A stretch of DNA of 64,000 nt, from positions 28,004,901 through 28,068,900 of the forward strand of contig JAVGWX010000012.1 of assembly GCA_036924085.1 (NCBI GenBank), read 5' to 3'. Shown here piece by piece: positions 13,101-19,100 of this stretch; the first letter of the stretch is position 1, and each line of letters starts with the position of its first letter. The stretch is from Ariolimax columbianus (lineage: Eukaryota > Mollusca > Gastropoda > Stylommatophora > Arionidae). The notes below the pieces were generated by a model that was not told the origin of the DNA, did not search any database, and was given only the letters and a program-made list of their open reading frames with translations. Made by a program: the position numbers and the translations under genes.

Positions 13101-16100
13101 ATGGGAAAGTCAATACTAGAAGGCTATAGATGCTCAACATGTCCAGGCTTGCGAGATGACTATGATACGACAATAACACCCTGTGGATCAACATCCACAT
13201 TGCCGCCATTGTCCACTGGATCTTGTTCTCCTGAAAGTCTTCCTGAGGACAATATCTGTGATGTGCTGGCCAGTAATGATAAACAGACCCTATCTGATGA
13301 TGAGTGCATCCCTGACGATGAACCTGCCCCATCTGATTTGGTGTGTGACTCTGGTGATGGACCTGCTCTCGTTGATATCAAACCTACTGCTACTTGTCAG
13401 GATACAGTTGAAATTTGTTTACGTGCACCTAGCTCCAATGGGGAAACTGCACTAAAGTTGAAACCTCGGGAAAACGATTTCTGTGGCCGCAAATAAGATG
13501 CAGATGGGTACAAATGTTGTAGGTGAATTATTGCACACTTTCTGGTTTACTTGGGTTTGTGTTGTTGTTGTGTTCATTGATTTGAAAATCATTCCATGTT
13601 TTCAACTTTAACATTGACAATTTGTAGAGGATCCTGGGGCTACTCACTGTGGAGTAAAGAATAGGCCCACTCCATCTCTATGCATGTTGTAAAATGAGAC
13701 TAACAAGTGTTGTGCATGGGGTTAGTAGCAACCTCATCATGTAAAACAAATTGCTACAGAAACAACTACTGGAAAAGCTTTGGCGCAGGCTTCTTAAAGG
13801 AGGTCAGCTGTAGTGGTGACCCTTTACTCCAGCTGGAGTAAAAAAAAGGGCAATTAGAAGAAGTAATGAAGTCATATAAGCCTTACAAATGATCATTGTG
13901 GTCCCATAACAAAAAATGTTGCCTTTGAAAGTCTGACAATGATGTTGATGTTGCCTTTGAAAGTCTGACAATGATGTTGATGCAGCCATTGAAAGTCTGA
14001 CATTGATGTTGATGCAGCCATTGAAAGTCTGACATTGATGTTGTCTTTGAAAGTCTGACATTGATGTTGATGCAGCCATTGAAAGTCTGACATTGATGTT
14101 GTCTTTGAAAGTCTGACATTGATGTTGCCTTTGAAAGTCTGACATTGATGTTGTCTTTGAAAGTCTGACATTGATGCAGCCATTGAAAGTCTGACATTGA
14201 TGTTGTCTTTGAAAGTCTGACATTGATGTTGATGCAGCCATTGAAAGTCTGACATTGATGTTGTCTTTGAAAGTCTGACATTGATGTTGCCTTTGAAAGT
14301 CTGACATTGATGTTGTCTTTGAAAGTCTGACATTGATGTTGTCTTTGAAAGTCTGACATTGATGCAGCCATTGAAAGTCTGACATTGATGTTGTCTTTGA
14401 AAGTCTGACATTGATGTTGTCTTTGAAAGTCTGACATTGATGTTGTCTTTGAAAGTCTGACATTGATGTTGATGCAGCCATTGAAAGTCTGACATTGATG
14501 TTGCCTTTGAAAGTCTGACATTGATGTTGATGTTGCCTTTGAAAGTCTGACATTGATGTTGCCTTTGAAAGTCTGACATTGATGTTGATGTTGCCTTTGA
14601 AAGTCTGACATTGATGTTGTCTTTGACAGTCTGACAATGATGTTGCCTTTGAAAGTCTGACATTGTTGTTGCCTTTGAAAGTCTGACATTGATGTTGTCT
14701 TTAAAAGTCTGACAATGATGTTGCCTTTGAAAGTCTGACATTGATGTTGCCTTTGAAAGTCTGACATTGATGTTACCTTTGAAAGTCTGACATTGTTGTT
14801 GCCTTTAAAGGTTTGACATTGATGTTGCCTTTAACGGTTTGATGTAGATGTTGCCTCTTAAAGGTTTGATGTTGCCTTTAAAGGTTTGACATTGACATTA
14901 AAGGTTTGATGTTGATGTTGCCTCTTAAAGGTCTGATGTTGCCTTTAACGGTTTGATGTAGATGTTGCCTCTTAAAGGTTTGGCTTGGCTTCGTTCATTC
15001 TCAATCTCCCACTACCAAACACTGAAAGGGCTTAAGTAGCTGAATGTAGTCCAGAGAACGAAATGCGTTGTGTTTAGTTTACAGCTTGACTGCGATATTT
15101 GCACCTTTCGGTCCAACACATCCGACTTCAGCAAGCAAATTTTTTAGTACCGGGTTAGCATTCCCTCTTTGATCCCTTCTCCTAAGCCAGTCTGCCCTGC
15201 TGCAGCCTGTTATCCAGGATCACCGCGTGGAGGTGTAGAAGGGTCTTGGCAGCTTTGGTTTGCTGGCTCTGACGCTAGCAGTCAGCTATGGGTCGCTGAC
15301 CACTGTAGCTCATGCGCTGCTCAGCGTCTTGATCCTAAACATATTCTAAAAATGCTTGCCGAAGTCGGATGTGTTGGACCGAAAGGTGCAAATATCGCAG
15401 TCAAGCTGTAAACTACGACACAGCGCATTCCGTTCTCTGGACTACATTCTGCTACTTAAGCCCCTTCAGGGCTTGGTAGCGGGAGATTGAGAACAAACGA
15501 AGAAGAAGAAGAGAATATGTTTAGATAGTGATTAGTCTAATTTGTTAGTGATACAGCACTCGCTGTTACAACAAATGTATGGGGTTAAAATCTTGCTATA
15601 GGCATGCTCCATTCAACCCAGCTGTAAAGAAGCCATTTATAAATGGATATTTGACCTATGGTTAGGGAAGGAAAGGTAGCGAGTAAGGTAACTAGCAGCC
15701 CCACCCCATGTAAGCAGTGCCTTAGTACATCAAGCAGGAAATCCTCCTCCCGGCTACATCCAACTCACGCCAGAGCTGGGAACTGCACAAGGGCATCCTC
15801 CCTTGTAGAAGTACAGGTCGACTAACAATAAGACTAAGACATATTTACAATTATTGATTAAAATATATTTGTATCTATAGTAATGATATATGTGTTGAAA
15901 TAATACTTTGATATATCTAACACAAAAGTATGCAGTAATTAGCATCAAAAGTCTGCAACTACTGTGACCTATATAAAACCTTGCAGCAGACCAGGCCTAA
16001 TATTGTTCATATTTGATGTAGAGTGATCTTTGCTGCCATGCAATCTGTCCCCATTCAATTTAAATATAGGAGTTGATGAATTTTATTTTAAGAAATTATG

Positions 16101-19100
16101 AATGGAGAACAATTATAACATTGCAAATAATATTAAAACACGAAGACCTAAAGTTATAAAGAGCTTAAATATGTATGTTTGTCCAGGAAAAATACACCAC
16201 TTCATCTACATTTATTAATCACTTGTGTGACATTCACAGACCAATCAGGAAAAAACTATGTGAACTAACACCATGTCCTCTAACATCCCATGAACAATTC
16301 AGTGGCTATTATTAGAGTATATCATGCATGTTCTTGAGGTTAATTTGGAAGTGTTGTTGTAGTGACAATATTCTGTGGCATTTGGAATGTTGCATTGCTT
16401 ATTATAGTCTGACTTACATACTAGACAAGAAAAGTGGTTTAAATTTGCTGTAGAATTGTTGTTGGATCCATAGTTATTTGTACTTTTTCAACATTTAATC
16501 ATGGTTCTTTTCTGTCTCTGTAACACTAGCAATTGTTCTTTTTGTTTTCCTTCTGCTCTACTGTCTGGTGTTATAGACTAGCACAAGATGTCGTTTTTGA
16601 AGACATTTTGTCATATGTCCAAACAATTGAATTCTCTGTTACTGAATACTGTGCCACTTTCTGATGGTTCTCTTCATTTCTCTCTCAGCTTCTTCTAGTA
16701 AACGTGACTGATTTTTGCAAATATCTTATTTCACATGTCACGATCTTTCATTCCTGTGCCTTGGTCAGGGTCCATCTTTTCTATCCTGTGCCTTTGTCAA
16801 GGTCCATCTTTTCATTTCTGTACGTTGGTCAGGGTACATTTTTTCATTCCTGTGATTTCTCAGGGTCCATCTTTTCATTCCTGTGCTTTGGTCAGTGTTC
16901 ATCTTTTCATTCCTTGGTCATGGTCCATCTTTTCGTTCTTTGGTCAGGGTTTATCTTTTTGTTCCTGTGCCTTGGTCAGGGTCCATCTTTTTGTGCCTTA
17001 GTCAGGGTCCATCTTTTTGTGCCTAAGTCAGGGTCCATCTTTTCGTTTCTGTGCCTTAGTCAGGGTCCATCTTTTCATTCCTGTGTCTTGGTCAGGGTCC
17101 ATCTTTTTGTTCCCGTGCCTTGGTCAGGGTCCATCTTTTTGTTCCTGTGCCTTGGTCAGAGTCCATCTTTTTGTTCCTGTGCCTTGGTCAGGGTCCATCT
17201 TTTTGTTCCTGTGCCTTGGTCAGGGTCCATCCTTTTGTTCCTGTGCCATAGTCAGGGTCCATCTTTTTGTTGCTTGGTCAGGGTCCATCTTTTTGTTGCT
17301 TGGTCAGGGTCCATCTTTTTGTTGCTTGGTCAGGGTCCATCTTTTTGTTCCTTGGTCAGGGTCCATCTTTTTGTTCCTGTGCCTTGGTCAGGGTCCATCT
17401 TTTTGTTCCTTGGTCAGGGTTCATGTTTTTGTGCCTTAGTCAGGGTTAATCTTTTTGTTCCTGTGTCTTGGTCAGGGTCCATCTTTTTGTTCCTGTGCCT
17501 TGGTCAGGGTCCATCTTTTTGTTGCTTGGTCAGGGTTCATCTTTTTGTTCCTTGGTCAGGGTTCATCTTTTTTGTTCCTTGGTCAGGGTTCATCTTTTTG
17601 TTCCTTGGTCAGGGTTCATCTTTTTGTGCCTTAGTCAGGGTCCATCTTTTTGTGCCTTAGTCAGGGTCCATCTTTTCATTCCTGTGCCTTGGTCAGGGTC
17701 CATCTTTTTGTTCCTGTGCCTTGGTCAATGTCCATCTTTTTGTTCTTTGGTCAGGGTTCATCTTTTTGTTCCTTGGTCAGGGTTCATCTTTTCATTCCTT
17801 GGTCAGTGCAATTTTTTCATTCCTTGGTCAGGGTTCATCTTTTTGTTCCTTGGTCAGGGTTCATCTTTTTGTTCCTTGGTCAGGGTTCATCTTTTCATTC
17901 CTTGGTCAGGGTCCATCTTTTCATTCCTTGATCAGGGTTCATCTTTTTGTTCCTTGGTCAGGGTTCATCTTTTTGTTCCTTGGTCAGGGTTCATCTTTTT
18001 GTGCCTTGGTCAGGGTTCATCTTTTTGTTCCTGTGCCTTGGTCAGAGTCCATTGTTTTGTTCCTTTGCCTTGGTCAGAGTCCATGTCTGACACTGAAAAC
18101 AGGGGGTTGGTATAAATGCACTGTTGATCAATACCAAGCTCAGTTGACTTATTGATTGATTTGCCTTGTTGCTCCAATGGAAGCATAGGCCAACCACTTC
18201 AGCTGGCCCTTTACAGGGAGCCTCATCTGAATATTTGCAGCGGTGGTTTCATAGCAACAGCTTTACATGATGAGGTTGCTAATCTCATGCGCAACTCACT
18301 TTTGTTGCTCATTTTTACCACTTTACCACTCAGTTTGTTACTATATACATCTGTGTTATTTGTCTTAGTCAGTATCCTTGATTGTGTCATTTGCATGTCC
18401 ACAAATCATTTCATGTCAGATACCAATTTCATTTATAGAAGACCATGTGGCGTAGTGGTTTAGATATCGATTGTTTGACCAAGGGGATGAATGTTCAAAA
18501 CCTCGGTGTGGCAGAAGTTGTTTTTTATTTAAGGTAAAATAAAATTCAGTCTGCACACTTTATGGTGACTAGGGGCAAGCAGACTTTATTCCTCAGCTCT
18601 ATAAATCTTGCATGTGTTTGTCGACAATGGAAACCAACACTAATAGTAGTTTAAAAAAAAAAAAGTTATTATCTTCGATATGGTTTGTAATTTTGTTCTG
18701 ATAAAAATGTTACAGGTTGAGCTGGCTCATGCTGAGCATTACCTACGAACCGAGATGGGCTTGGACATTAAGAGTTTGACTGAGAAGGATGTGCAATTGA
18801 ACTTTACCAAGGACGAGATTAACCACTATGTGAGGAGGTTCAAATCCTTGGATGTGGAGAATAAGGGCTACATCTCTATCAATGATCTTCGTAGATACTT
18901 TAAGGTGAGAGATTATTTGGTGTGGATTTGTGTCAAATGTTGACTGGTGATGGTGGGAAACATCCTGTAGCGAGACCTCACAGAATGATAACTTAACAGT
19001 TATTAGCACACACAAAAAGCAGAGCACAGTCCCTATACTGCCAGGTTGACTAATTGTCAACACAATAAGCCAGGAGGCTGGACTCTACCGAGCAGCACCT

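Noticed and set aside
13804..14767. Three overlapping 277-294 residue - strand frames
   Set aside because: All come from the 26-bp minisatellite, which is open in all three frames.
16704..18155. Long hydrophobic + strand frames that look like membrane proteins
   Set aside because: They are the 32/26-bp minisatellite read in three frames; the hydrophobic text is a by-product of the T-rich unit.
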